Numbered from the stretch's first letter, positions 26,095 through 34,932 are shown. The stretch is 64,000 nucleotides of DNA from Actinokineospora terrae (GCF_900111175.1 NZ_FOGI01000008.1:310001-374000), one strand, 5' to 3'. A program made the numbers and translations. The notes: a model not told the origin generated them from the sequence alone.

Positions 26095-26676
26095 CTATCG
26101 GGGCTGCCACGGCGCGGGGATGCCGCGCCCGGCCAGCCAGGCGTCCACGTCGTGCCCCGCCGCCGCGATCCCGGCCACCGCCGTGTGCGTCCTGGTCATC
26201 GCCCGCTCGGCCGTGGACAGGTCGACCAACCCCGCCCGGAACGCGGCGAGCAACTCGTCGCTGTCCTCGACCCGCACGTCGCGGCCCGTGCGCACCAGCA
26301 CGTCCAGGTACAGGTCCACCGTCCGCCAGCACTGCCCGTCGCGGGTGATGTCGACGATGTCCAGGTAGAAGTCGTGCCCGAGGTCCACGCCAGGCCTGCC
26401 GAGCCACTTCGACACCCGCAGGCCGTCGTCGGGTAGCAGCAACGACTCGAAGTGCGCGATCCGCGGGTGGCCGTCGACCGGGCGCGACATGTAGAGGCCG
26501 TGCTCGGTCTCGCGGTAGGTGTCGACCGCCCGCACGAACCCCTTGGGGTCGGTGTTGGTCATCTCGACCTGGTCGAACAGCTCCACCTTGGGCGGGTGGA
26601 TCTCGTGACTGGTGTCGTCCCGGCGGGTCACCGGGATGGGCAGGTCACCGACTACGGGCTCGACACGCGCGCGCAT
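26095..26676 (-). CDS. DUF402 domain-containing protein (FomD / nucleotide phosphatase-like)
   Basis: A 193-residue DUF402 protein. The core motif is HDFYLDIVDITRDGQCWRT, then VDLYLDVLVRTGRDVRVEDSDE, with the acidic residues that bind metal in FomD-type phosphatases. Family members hydrolyse nucleoside di- or triphosphates or related anhydrides; the substrate here is not known. The start is an ATG without a good ribosome-binding site. It is adjacent to a divergent paralogue and 128 nt from the divergently transcribed DUF5685 gene. Confidence 0.8.
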   Translation of the reverse strand: MRARVEPVVGDLPIPVTRRDDTSHEIHPPKVELFDQVEMTNTDPKGFVRAVDTYRETEHGLYMSRPVDGHPRIAHFESLLLPDDGLRVSKWLGRPGVDLGHDFYLDIVDITRDGQCWRTVDLYLDVLVRTGRDVRVEDSDELLAAFRAGLVDLSTAERAMTRTHTAVAGIAAAGHDVDAWLAGRGIPAPWQPR

Positions 26677-26804
26677 GCCGACATCGTGCCTAGCCGTCTC
26701 GAAGAAGCCCAGACCTTTAGGTGGATTTCTGCCCCCCGTACGGGTGAATGGGCGCTAGGCTCCCGCCCCGGTCGGGTCGTGGGAGTTCGTGGAGGTCAGA
26801 CAGC

Positions 26805-27920
26805 GTGTTCGGGATCCTTCGGCCGTGTCGGCACCGGTTGTCGCCGACCTTGCGCACCTCGTGGATGGCGCACCTGTGCGGGCTCTGCCTGGCGCTGCGC
26901 GACGACCACGGGCACCTCGCCCGCACGGTCACCAACTACGACGGCCTCGTCGTCTCCGCCCTGGTCGAGGCCCAGTCGCCGACCGTGGGCACCCGCCGGG
27001 TCGCCGGGCCGTGCCCGTTGCGCGGGATGCGCAGCGCCCCGGTCGCGGACGGCTCGGGCGCGCGGTTGGCCGCCGCGGTGTCGCTGGTGCTGGCCTCGGC
27101 GAAGGTCCGCGACCACGTCGACGACGGTGACGGCGCGTTCGGCAAGGCCCCGGTCGCGGGCGTCGCCAGGAAGGTCGCGACGCGGTGGGCGCGCCAGGGC
27201 GCGGCGACGGGTGAGCGGATCGGGTTCTCCACAGCGGTCCTGCTCGACGCCGTCGGCAGGCAGGGCGAATTGGAGTCCGGCCTGGCCACCGGGTCGTCGG
27301 TGCTGGTGGCCACCGAGCCGACCGAGACGGCCACCGCGGCCGCGTTCGCGCACACGGCGGTCCTGGCCGGACGACCGGGCAACGCCGCCGCGCTCGGGGA
27401 GGCCGGGCGGTTGTTCGGCCGGGTCGCGCACCTGCTCGACGCGGTGGAGGACATCGACGCCGACGCCGAGTCCGGGGCGTGGAACCCGTTGGCCGCGACC
27501 GGCACCGACATGGTCGAGGCGCGCAGGCTGTGTGACGACGCCGTGCTCGGGGTCAAGCTGGCTCTACGCGAGGCGGACTTCGCCGACCAAGGACTGGTGC
27601 ACGCCCTCTTGGTGCACGAGTTGGACGCGGCGGTCAATCGAACCTTCGGTCACCAGCACTCACACCAGACTCCAGGGCACGCACCGCCTCCTAACCCGCC
27701 CAAGGACGCGCCGCGTTGGGGTAAGAAGCGGTCGACGCTGCCGGGGTGCGGTGTCGCGATGGTGCTGTGCTGCACGTGCCAGTACTGCTGCGCGGACCCG
27801 TACCGCGATCCGTGGACCGGTGAGCCCAAGTCCGGCTGGTGCCACTCGTCGAACTGCGACTGCTCGTGCTGCGACTGCTGCTCGTGCGGCGACGGGTGTT
27901 GCTGCGACTGCGACTGCTGA
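26805..27920 (+). CDS. DUF5685-like protein with Cys-rich C-terminal tail
   Basis: A 371-residue protein opening FGILRPCRHRL and AHLCGLCLALRDDHG, features of the actinobacterial DUF5685 family, followed by a long helical body. The last ~57 residues contain 19 cysteines in CC, CxC and CxxC patterns (for example CCTCQYCC and CDCSCCDCCSC), a composition suited to binding several metal ions. A His/Pro linker (HQHSHQTPGHAPPPNPP) separates body and tail. Function is unknown to me; metal storage or sensing is inference. The GTG start has GGAGGT 9 nt upstream. It ends 6 nt before the convergent coaE stop. Confidence 0.8.
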   Translation: MFGILRPCRHRLSPTLRTSWMAHLCGLCLALRDDHGHLARTVTNYDGLVVSALVEAQSPTVGTRRVAGPCPLRGMRSAPVADGSGARLAAAVSLVLASAKVRDHVDDGDGAFGKAPVAGVARKVATRWARQGAATGERIGFSTAVLLDAVGRQGELESGLATGSSVLVATEPTETATAAAFAHTAVLAGRPGNAAALGEAGRLFGRVAHLLDAVEDIDADAESGAWNPLAATGTDMVEARRLCDDAVLGVKLALREADFADQGLVHALLVHELDAAVNRTFGHQHSHQTPGHAPPPNPPKDAPRWGKKRSTLPGCGVAMVLCCTCQYCCADPYRDPWTGEPKSGWCHSSNCDCSCCDCCSCGDGCCCDCDC

Positions 27921-27926
27921 GCCGGG

Positions 27927-29099
27927 TCAACCGGCCGTCCAGCCGGTCGCCGTCGCCCACGCCTCGGCGCGCTGGATGGCCTGGTTGAACCAGGGTTCCT
28001 TCGCGTCGCCGTAGGCCGGGATCGTCGCGTGCTCCCCCGCGACCGCGCGCTTCACCTGCTCGTACTCGCCACGCGCCCCTTCGTCGGCGCGCAACCAGGC
28101 CGGGAAAAGCAGGCTGAGGCGCGCGAACGGCGAGTCCTGCGCTCGCACGTGGACGTTCGCCCAGCGGCCGGGGTCGACGCCGACGTGGACGTGCTTCGGG
28201 GTCTCCGGCGAGCCGGGCGGGTGGCCGATGTCGCTGTCGAAGCCGTGCGCGCGGGGGAACCCGGCGTTCGAGAGGGCGTCGGCGAGGGAGTCGTCCAGGG
28301 TCGGGACGGTGATCTGGAAGTCGAGGATGTCCTTGGCGGCCAGGCCGGGGACCGAGGTGGAGCCGATGTGGTCCACGCGCAGCGCGGCGCCGCCGACGGC
28401 GAGGCGGAGGCGGGCGAGCAGCCGCTCGGCCTGGACCGGCCAGGTCAGGTCGTAATCGACGATGCGCGGGGCGCCGCGGCTGAACGGGCGGCGGAGGCGG
28501 ATGTTGGCCTCGTACGGGGCGAGCCGGTCGGTCCACAGCGCGTCGACCGCGGCCCTGGTCTGCTCGGCGGTCCCGGCGTTGGACAGCCAGATGTCGGCGG
28601 CGGCGCGGCGGGCGTCGTCGTCGGCCTGGGCGGCGATCCTGGCGCGGGCGTCGGACTCGACGAGGCCGCGGTGGTCGACCAGCCTGCGCACCCGCTCCTC
28701 GACGGGGGTGTCGACCACGATGACCAGGTGGTACAGCGGGCCCATGCCGTTCTCCACCAGCAGCGGCACGTCCTGGACGACGACCGAGTCGGGCGGCGCG
28801 GCGGCCACCAGCTCGGCGGTGCGCTCGCGCACGAGGGGGTGCACGATCGCGTTCAGCCGCTGCCGCGCGGCGTCGTCGGTGAACACGATCGCGGCCAGCG
28901 CGGGGCGGTCGAGCGCGCCGTCGACGAGCACGCCCGGCCCGAACTCGGCGGCGATCGCGGCCAGCCCCCGGGTGCCGGGTTCGACGACCTCCCTGGCGAC
29001 CCGGTCGGCGTCCACGACGACCGCCCCGTGCTCGGCCAGCGCGGCCGCCACTGTGGACTTCCCTGACCCGATCCCGCCGGTGAGGCCGACTCGCAGCAT
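27927..29099 (-). CDS. coaE: dephospho-CoA kinase fused to a GrpB/UPF0157 domain
   Basis: A 390-residue fusion. Residues 1-~200 are dephospho-CoA kinase: P-loop GGIGSGKST (Lys14), then DADRVAREVVEPG and the lid region. It phosphorylates dephospho-CoA at the 3' hydroxyl, the last step of CoA synthesis. Residues ~212-390 form a GrpB/UPF0157 domain (RVDHIGSTSVPGLAAKDILDF, PKHVHVGV), a nucleotidyltransferase-like fold. The same fusion exists in mycobacteria, so it is not a local accident. The ATG at 29099 is chosen; an in-frame GTG 7 codons upstream is possible. Confidence 0.95.
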   Translation of the reverse strand: MLRVGLTGGIGSGKSTVAAALAEHGAVVVDADRVAREVVEPGTRGLAAIAAEFGPGVLVDGALDRPALAAIVFTDDAARQRLNAIVHPLVRERTAELVAAAPPDSVVVQDVPLLVENGMGPLYHLVIVVDTPVEERVRRLVDHRGLVESDARARIAAQADDDARRAAADIWLSNAGTAEQTRAAVDALWTDRLAPYEANIRLRRPFSRGAPRIVDYDLTWPVQAERLLARLRLAVGGAALRVDHIGSTSVPGLAAKDILDFQITVPTLDDSLADALSNAGFPRAHGFDSDIGHPPGSPETPKHVHVGVDPGRWANVHVRAQDSPFARLSLLFPAWLRADEGARGEYEQVKRAVAGEHATIPAYGDAKEPWFNQAIQRAEAWATATGWTAG

Positions 29100-29240
29100 G
29101 GGGCCGCATTCTTCCACCACCGAGTGGTTCGCGGGTGAACTGTTGACAAGCAGGCCCGGGACACGCCGCGCGGATGTCGGCGTTTTGCCACTTCAGCCGG
29201 CTACGGTGCCCTCAGGGCCATCACCCAAGCGGAGGAACCA

Positions 29241-29444
29241 ATGCGCGACACGAGGCGCCGGGGACGGCACCGGCTCGGCACCCCGGGCCTGGTGCACTGC
29301 ACCGAGTACCTGTCCGTGCCCGCACACCGGACGTGGTGGTCGATGGTCCTGATGCCCGCCAGGCACAGCCTCGCCGGTCTGCGCCGCCGCGCTGCCGCGG
29401 CCGCCGTGGAACGCGCGTGGGCCCCGCAGGTCCGTACCGCCTAA
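29241..29444 (+). CDS. small basic hypothetical protein
   Basis: Sixty-seven residues with a good GGAGGAA ribosome-binding site. It is very Arg-rich (MRDTRRRGRHRLG) with Trp pairs (RTWWSMVLMPARHSL) and an Ala-rich end. There is no signal peptide and I do not recognise the family. The stop overlaps the convergent lipoprotein gene by 4 nt. Confidence 0.55.
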   Translation: MRDTRRRGRHRLGTPGLVHCTEYLSVPAHRTWWSMVLMPARHSLAGLRRRAAAAAVERAWAPQVRTA

Positions 29445-30013
29445 CGCTCGGTGAGCGCCCGGTCGGCCAACTTCGCGACCTGTTCGGGCGTGGCGAGTGT
29501 CTTCGCGACGGTGACCGCCACAGTGAGCGTGCCGTGCGCGACTACGACGGTCCTTGTGTCACCTTCGATCAAGAACCCGGTATCCGCACCGACCTTGATC
29601 TCCTCTGCCGCGATCCCCTTGTCCCGCTCGGCGTCGACCGTCTCCTGCACCCGCTGCCGCGCTGAGGTCTGATCGGTGTAAGCGGCCATGCCCACGGTAA
29701 GAACCGCCGCTGCCGGTGGTTGGTCCTGCGGGATGCCGTAGTAGCAGTCAATCCGACCGGTCCGACCGATCTTCGGTAGCCCTACCCCGACCACGACCTC
29801 GGTCCGCCCGGTGATGACGGTGTCCACTACCTCATCGAGATCCTGCCGAGTCAGCAACCGCCCGCACGACGCCGGTAGCGCTACCCGCTCGACCCTCGGC
29901 TTGGCCGCGCTCGTGGAGATCTGCGGGATCTCCGGCGCCTTGGCCGCGGGCGGCGGCGCCGACGTGCAGCCCGCGGCCACCGCCATCACCAGGGCCACCA
30001 GCAGGATCCGCAT
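29441..30013 (-). CDS. DUF3558-like lipoprotein
   Basis: A 190-residue exported lipoprotein: signal peptide MRILLVALVMAVAAGC with lipid attachment at Cys16, a Pro/Ala linker, then a compact domain with two cysteines (LPASCGRLL and RIDCYYGIP) that could form a disulfide. Size and pattern fit the actinobacterial DUF3558 type, but the match is by overall appearance. It is surface-exposed with unknown function. An earlier in-frame start at 30040 would spoil the signal peptide. Confidence 0.7.
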   Translation of the reverse strand: MRILLVALVMAVAAGCTSAPPPAAKAPEIPQISTSAAKPRVERVALPASCGRLLTRQDLDEVVDTVITGRTEVVVGVGLPKIGRTGRIDCYYGIPQDQPPAAAVLTVGMAAYTDQTSARQRVQETVDAERDKGIAAEEIKVGADTGFLIEGDTRTVVVAHGTLTVAVTVAKTLATPEQVAKLADRALTER

Positions 30014-30077
30014 CCGGAGACGGTAAACCGCGATCCCCACCGGCGAAAGAGCACGTTCGGGGCCTGTGCCCGCAAAG

Positions 30078-30118
30078 CCGAGGGCCCCGCACCTGACGAG
30101 CAGGTGCGGGGCCCTCGG
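30078..30118 (-). terminator. strong terminator hairpin after rpsA
   Basis: An 18-bp perfect stem (arms beginning CCGAGGGCCCCGC) with a 5-nt ACGAG loop starts 13 nt past the rpsA stop. The following transcribed sequence is CTTTGCGG, a weak U-run. Confidence 0.85.
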
Positions 30119-30131
30119 GAGTTCAGCTAGC

Positions 30132-31640
30132 TCACACGCCGCCGGAGAGCTTCTCGCGCAGTGCCGCGAGCTGCTCGTCGCTGGCGAGGGTGCCGCCGCT
30201 CTGGGCGGGCTTCTCGCCGCCGCCGGTGGAGGAGTAGTTCTGCTCCCCGCCGCCGCCGGTCGCGCTGGCGATGACGCCCTCGGCCTCGGCGGCCGCGTCG
30301 GCCTCCGCTGCCTTGACGATCTGCTTCATGTGCTGCTCGTAGCGGGCGTGCGCGTCGGCGTACTGGCGCTCCCACTCCTCGCGCTGCTTCTCGAAGCCTT
30401 CCTGCCACTCCTGGGTGTCCGGGTCGAAGCCCTCGGGGTAGATGTAGTTGCCCTCGGGGTCGTACTCGGCAGCCATGCCGTACTGGGTCGGGTCGAACTC
30501 GGTCTCGGTGGTGAAGCCCTCGTTCGCCTGCTTCAGCGAGAGCGAGATGCGGCGCCGCTCGAGGTCGATGTCGATGACCTTGACCATGACGTCGTTGCCG
30601 ACCTGCACGACCTGCTCCGGGATCTCCACGTGGCGCTCGGCCAGCTCGGAGATGTGGACCAGGCCCTCGATGCCCTCGTCGACGCGGACGAACGCACCGA
30701 ACGGAACCAGCTTGGTGACCTTGCCCGGCACGATCTGGCCGATCGCGTGGGTGCGGGCGAACTGGCGCCACGGGTCTTCCTGCGTGGCCTTGAGCGAGAG
30801 CGACACGCGCTCGCGCTCCATGTCCACGTCGAGCACCTCGACGGTGACCTCCTGGCCGACCTCGACGACCTCGGAGGGGTGGTCGATGTGCTTCCAGGAC
30901 AGCTCCGAGACGTGCACCAGGCCGTCGACGCCACCGAGGTCCACGAACGCACCGAAGTTGACGATCGAGGACACGACGCCCTTGCGGACCTGGCCCTTCT
31001 GCAGCTGGTTGAGGAACTCGCTGCGGACCTCGGACTGGGTCTGCTCCAGCCACGCGCGGCGGGACAGCACCACGTTGTTGCGGTTCTTGTCCAGCTCTAT
31101 GATCTTCGCCTCGAGCTCGCGGCCCACGTACGGCTGCAGGTCGCGCACGCGGCGCATCTCGACCAGCGACGCGGGGAGGAAGCCGCGCAGACCGATGTCC
31201 AGGATGAGACCACCCTTGACGACCTCGATGACCGTGCCCTTGACCGGCTCGTCCGACTCCTTGAGTGCCTCGATCGTGCCCCAGGCCCGCTCGTACTGAG
31301 CGCGCTTCTTGGACAGGATCAGGCGGCCCTCCTTGTCCTCCTTCTGGAGAACCAGGGCCTCGACCTCGTCACCGACGCTGACCACGTCGGCGGGGTCGAC
31401 ATCGTGCTTGATCGACAGCTCGCGCGAGGGGATGACACCCTCGGTCTTGTAGCCGATGTCGAGCAGGACCTCGTCCCGGTCGACCTTGACGATCGTGCCC
31501 TCAACGATGTCACCGTCGTTGAAGTACTTGATCGTCGCGTCGATCGCGGCGAGGAACTCCTCCTCCGTCCCGATGTCGTTGATGGCGACCTGCTGCTTCG
31601 GCGTGGACGCAGCCGGGACAATGGTGGTGTCGGTGGACAT
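30132..31640 (-). CDS. rpsA: 30S ribosomal protein S1
   Basis: A 502-residue S1 with four OB-fold S1 repeats at about 44-112, 130-195, 216-284 and 301-369; typical units are GDIVEGTIVKVDRDEVLLDIG and FGAFVDLGGVDGLVHVSELS. Four repeats, not six, is the actinobacterial form. S1 binds mRNA and supports initiation on structured leaders. The C-terminal ~130 residues are charged and low in complexity, ending with a Gly/Glu-rich tail. The long leader with a strong promoter suits a highly expressed ribosomal gene. Confidence 0.97.
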   Translation of the reverse strand: MSTDTTIVPAASTPKQQVAINDIGTEEEFLAAIDATIKYFNDGDIVEGTIVKVDRDEVLLDIGYKTEGVIPSRELSIKHDVDPADVVSVGDEVEALVLQKEDKEGRLILSKKRAQYERAWGTIEALKESDEPVKGTVIEVVKGGLILDIGLRGFLPASLVEMRRVRDLQPYVGRELEAKIIELDKNRNNVVLSRRAWLEQTQSEVRSEFLNQLQKGQVRKGVVSSIVNFGAFVDLGGVDGLVHVSELSWKHIDHPSEVVEVGQEVTVEVLDVDMERERVSLSLKATQEDPWRQFARTHAIGQIVPGKVTKLVPFGAFVRVDEGIEGLVHISELAERHVEIPEQVVQVGNDVMVKVIDIDLERRRISLSLKQANEGFTTETEFDPTQYGMAAEYDPEGNYIYPEGFDPDTQEWQEGFEKQREEWERQYADAHARYEQHMKQIVKAAEADAAAEAEGVIASATGGGGEQNYSSTGGGEKPAQSGGTLASDEQLAALREKLSGGV

Positions 31641-31834
31641 TAGGTAGGTGGCTCCGGTACGGATTGGGGGTCGCTGGGTTCAGTTCTTGGGGCGCGCCGC
31701 GGCATCGTGCCGCCGACGGACACCCGGACCACAGGAACCAACACCGCCAACGAACGCCACCCCGGACCACATCCCGCCGACGGCTTCCCAGCGGTAGGAA
31801 AACCCGGGGCAGCGCGTTACCACCGCGCGGATGT

Positions 31835-31864
31835 ATCCTACGCGGCCCCGCGATCGCCGGGCAA
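31835..31864 (-). promoter_or_regulatory. rpsA promoter
   Basis: Minus-strand TTGCCC (-35) and TAGGAT (-10), 18 nt apart, leaving a leader of roughly 190 nt before the rpsA start. Confidence 0.55.
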
Positions 31865-31920
31865 ACCCGGGGGTACCCTCCCGCCGGTTCCTGCCGGGTC
31901 CGGGCTGACAGGATGACCCG

Positions 31921-32745
31921 GTGGTGAGCGAGACCAGCGCGGAGCAGGCCTTGGGGACGACCGGTGTGGCGCGGATGGCGGTGGGCTCCGCCGAGTCGGT
32001 CGCGGCGAACATCGCCTGGTGGGACGCCGACGCCGACGACTACCACCGCGAGCACGGCGAGTTCCTGGGCGTCAGCGATTTCATGTGGTGCCCGGAGCGG
32101 CTGCGCGAGGCCGAGGTGGGGTTGCTCGGGCCGGTCGCGGGCAAGGACGTGCTGGAGGTCGGCTGCGGGTCGGCGCCGTGCGCGCGGTGGCTGGCGGACC
32201 AGGGCGCGCGGGCGGTGGCGTTGGACCTGTCGAGCGGGATGCTGCGGTACGCGGCCGCGGCGAACGCGCTGACCGGGACGCGGGTGCCGTTGGTGCGGGC
32301 GAACGCCGAGCGGTTGCCGTTCGCGTCCGGGTCGTTCGACCTGGCGTGCTCGGCGTTCGGCGCGGTCCCGTTCGTCGCCGACGTCGGCGCGGTGTTCGCC
32401 GAGGTGGCGCGGGTCCTGCGGCCGGGCGGCAGCTGGACGTTCGCGGTCACTCACCCGATGCGGTGGATCTTCCCGGACGACCCAGGCCCGGACGGTCTGC
32501 GGGTTACGGGCTCTTACTTCGACCGCACCCCTTATGTAGAGGTCGACGAGGAGGGCACGCCCACCTACGTCGAGCACCACCGCACGCTCGGTGACTACGT
32601 GCGGGCCTTGAACGCGGCAGGCTTGGAGCTGTTCGACCTGGTCGAGCCGGAGTGGCCGGAGGGGCACACGCAGGAGTGGGGGCAGTGGAGCCCGTTGCGC
32701 GGTGAGCTGTTCCCGGGGACCGCGATCTTCCGCTGCCGCCGGTGA
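31921..32745 (+). CDS. class I SAM-dependent methyltransferase
   Basis: A 274-residue methyltransferase. The SAM-binding loop is VLEVGCGSAPCARWLADQG, followed by VALDLSSGMLRYAA, then a Methyltransf_11-type LRPGGSWTFAVTHPMRW. The WWDADADDYHREHGEFLG opening is common to a subgroup often found next to rpsA in actinomycetes. The substrate is unknown. CAGGAT sits 6 nt before the GTG, so a leaderless transcript is likely. The next gene starts inside the stop codon. Confidence 0.88.
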   Translation: MVSETSAEQALGTTGVARMAVGSAESVAANIAWWDADADDYHREHGEFLGVSDFMWCPERLREAEVGLLGPVAGKDVLEVGCGSAPCARWLADQGARAVALDLSSGMLRYAAAANALTGTRVPLVRANAERLPFASGSFDLACSAFGAVPFVADVGAVFAEVARVLRPGGSWTFAVTHPMRWIFPDDPGPDGLRVTGSYFDRTPYVEVDEEGTPTYVEHHRTLGDYVRALNAAGLELFDLVEPEWPEGHTQEWGQWSPLRGELFPGTAIFRCRR

Positions 32746-33662
32746 CCGCTCCCCTGCTCAAGGCCCAGTCCGCCCGGTTCGCCGCCCTCGACCCGCTGCT
32801 GCCCGCGGCCGTGGCCCCGCCGCCTGGCGACCTGATCACGGCGGCGCTGCCCGACGGCGAGCGGGTGGCCGGGATGATCACGAAGACCACGCTGGACCCC
32901 GGCACGCCGCAGACGCTGTGGTCGGCGGCGAAGGTGTGGGAACTGCACCCGATGGTGGGGTCGAGCGGCGGCGCCGGGGTGGACGCGCTGCTGCGCCGCT
33001 GGCCGTCGATCGTGGCCAACCTGTCCCCCGGCCGCGACTCGGCGTGCCTGTCGACCTGGCCCAGCCGCGACGTCACGGCGACGGCGGCGTTCCTGGCGCA
33101 CGGCTTCGTCCCGCTCGCGGTGCTGGCGGTCCGCACGGGCGGCCCGGCACCGTCCGGCGGCCCCTCGTCCGCCACGGTCCGGCGCGCGGTCCTCAGCGAC
33201 CTCGACGCCCTGGTGGCGTCCGCGATGGCCGAGGTCGAGTACTCGACCCTGGTGGGCGGCGCCGTCCTGCGCGCGGGCGCGGCGAACATCAAGCGGGAAA
33301 CCCTGCGCCGCCACCTGGCCCAGGGCGACCCGGTGTGGATAGCGGAGGTCGACGGAATCCCGGTGGGCCACGTCGAGGGCTGGCACACGGATTCCGCACG
33401 CGGCTCCTGGGCCGAAACCCGGGTGCGACACGGGCGCTGGGGGTACGTGAACTGCCTGTCCGTGCTGCCGACCGCCAGAGGCACCGGAGTCGGCCGAGCC
33501 CTGATGGACGTCGCGCACGCGGAGCTACTAGGACCCGGAACCGTCGGCTCGTTCCTCTACTACAACCCGCCGAACCCAGTCTCCCCAGTCTTCTGGTCCC
33601 GCCAGCACTACCGCCCCCTCTGGACCGTCTGGGAAACCCGCCCCGCCACCGCCATCCGCTAA
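32742..33662 (+). CDS. GNAT family N-acetyltransferase
   Basis: A 306-residue protein, coupled to the upstream methyltransferase by a GTGA overlap. The C-terminal half is a GNAT fold: VWIAEVDGIPVGHVEGW, YVNCLSVLPTARGTGVGRALMD (acetyl-CoA binding motif A) and YYNPPNPVSPVFWSRQHYRPLW. The N-terminal ~130 residues look like a divergent second GNAT copy. The acetyl acceptor is unknown. Repeat copy B begins ~115 nt downstream. Confidence 0.85.
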   Translation: MTAPLLKAQSARFAALDPLLPAAVAPPPGDLITAALPDGERVAGMITKTTLDPGTPQTLWSAAKVWELHPMVGSSGGAGVDALLRRWPSIVANLSPGRDSACLSTWPSRDVTATAAFLAHGFVPLAVLAVRTGGPAPSGGPSSATVRRAVLSDLDALVASAMAEVEYSTLVGGAVLRAGAANIKRETLRRHLAQGDPVWIAEVDGIPVGHVEGWHTDSARGSWAETRVRHGRWGYVNCLSVLPTARGTGVGRALMDVAHAELLGPGTVGSFLYYNPPNPVSPVFWSRQHYRPLWTVWETRPATAIR

Positions 33663-33775
33663 CGCCCCCTAAGCGGAATCCCTCTACCCAGCAACGCCTC
33701 TTACCCCGGCGCGCCTTCTTGCCTCACCGTGCGCTCTTGCCCCCATAGCGCCTTCTTGCCCCGCCGCAACCGCTT

Positions 33776-33920
33776 CGCGCGCACGCCAGTCCGGCCCCAG
33801 CCCCCACCCTCTCCGGGGGGCGTCCCAGGTCCCAGCCTACCGGTAGCCGCCGACAGAGGATCTTGAAACGGGGGCGCGAAGATCCAGATGTGGATAACTT
33901 TTGTCGCTGGAACGGGTGAA
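33776..33920 (+). repeat. dispersed intergenic repeat with DnaA box, copy B
   Basis: A 145-bp copy with the same order of parts as copy A. The DnaA box TTATCCACA is at 33889-33897 (minus strand). The inner arms GATCTT/AAGATC are identical to copy A while the loop differs. In the outer stem the right arm is TTGTCG, keeping pairing through a G-U. It lies between two tandem plus-strand genes, unlike the other three copies, which lie between convergent genes. Confidence 0.9.
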
Positions 33921-33946
33921 AGTTGGGGGTGTCGGGGCGAGAAAGC

Positions 33947-34060
33947 CCAGGTCAGGAGCATGGGCACCCCGACGACAAGGGCGTCGCGGGCCAAGTCGGT
34001 CGGCGGGAGATCAATCACGGGCGGGCGAGCGGTTGGGTCGTCCATAGTGGACAAAGCAGG
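33947..34060 (+). repeat. downstream module shared by copies B and A
   Basis: Starts with CAGGTCAGGAGCATGG, at the same distance from the repeat core as in copy A, and ends with TCCATAGTGGA. Similarity between is patchy but without large gaps. Confidence 0.55.
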
Positions 34061-34149
34061 GAACCGGGAAAGTGGCACGGCGGGTTTGTCGATCCGGGCT
34101 GCCGCCGTTCGACGTGTGGTTGAGGCAGGACGATGACGGAGGATCAACC

Positions 34150-34932
34150 ATGACCGAGTTGAACGTGGACCACGCCCGGCGAGCGGTCGTCGACCACACC
34201 CGGCGGCTGGCGGAGTCGGCGACGGCGGCCGGACCCGATGCCGCTGTGCCCACGGCCCCGAAGTGGACCGTCGCCGATCTGGTCGGGCACGTGGGCCAGA
34301 CCCAGCACTGGGTCGCGGAGATCATCGAGCGGCGCGTCACCGACCCCACACAGCTGCCCACGGAACTGGCCGTACCTCCGGCCGATCCCCGTCAGTGGCC
34401 GGGATGGCTGTCGGAGTCCGCTCAGCGGGTCGCGAGCGCGTGCTCCGATGACGCACTCGACGCGCCCGTGTTCAACGCGGCGGGTGACGGGCGGTCGGGG
34501 ACGCGGTTCTGGCTGTCCAGCATGCTCAACGAGGCCGTCGTCCACGGCTTCGACGCGGCCGCCGCGGCAGATCGACCGGCCGACGTCGACGCCGATATCG
34601 CGGCCGCGCTCATCAGCAACCACTTCACGATGCTGACCTCCCCCACATGGGCGATGCAGCGACCCGAGTCCGCCCACGCCCTCCGCGGCACCGGCCAGAC
34701 CCTGCAATGGCGGGCCACCGACACCACCGGCGCCTGGTTCGTCGAACGCCGCCCTGGCGCGGCCATCTGGCAGCCCGGCACCCACGAAGCCGACGTGACA
34801 GTGACAGGCCCAGCCCAATCCCTACTGCTCGCCCTGACCCGCCGACTCCCCCTAGCCGACAACACCACCATCGGCGGCGACGCCACCCTCGCCCACCACT
34901 GGCTCGACCACACCGCCCACGCCAGCAACTGA
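34150..34932 (+). CDS. maleylpyruvate isomerase family mycothiol-dependent protein
   Basis: A 260-residue protein with the DinB-like N-terminal domain of mycothiol-dependent maleylpyruvate isomerases: KWTVADLVGHVGQTQHWVAEI carries the first metal His and is followed by SSMLNEAVVHGFDAAAA with the later His. The C-terminal ~90 residues are the SCP-2-like sterol-carrier part (GTGQTLQWRATDTTGAWFVE). Family members use mycothiol as a cofactor in isomerisation or detoxification; the substrate here is open. An AGGA ribosome-binding site precedes the ATG. Confidence 0.85.
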   Translation: MTELNVDHARRAVVDHTRRLAESATAAGPDAAVPTAPKWTVADLVGHVGQTQHWVAEIIERRVTDPTQLPTELAVPPADPRQWPGWLSESAQRVASACSDDALDAPVFNAAGDGRSGTRFWLSSMLNEAVVHGFDAAAAADRPADVDADIAAALISNHFTMLTSPTWAMQRPESAHALRGTGQTLQWRATDTTGAWFVERRPGAAIWQPGTHEADVTVTGPAQSLLLALTRRLPLADNTTIGGDATLAHHWLDHTAHASN

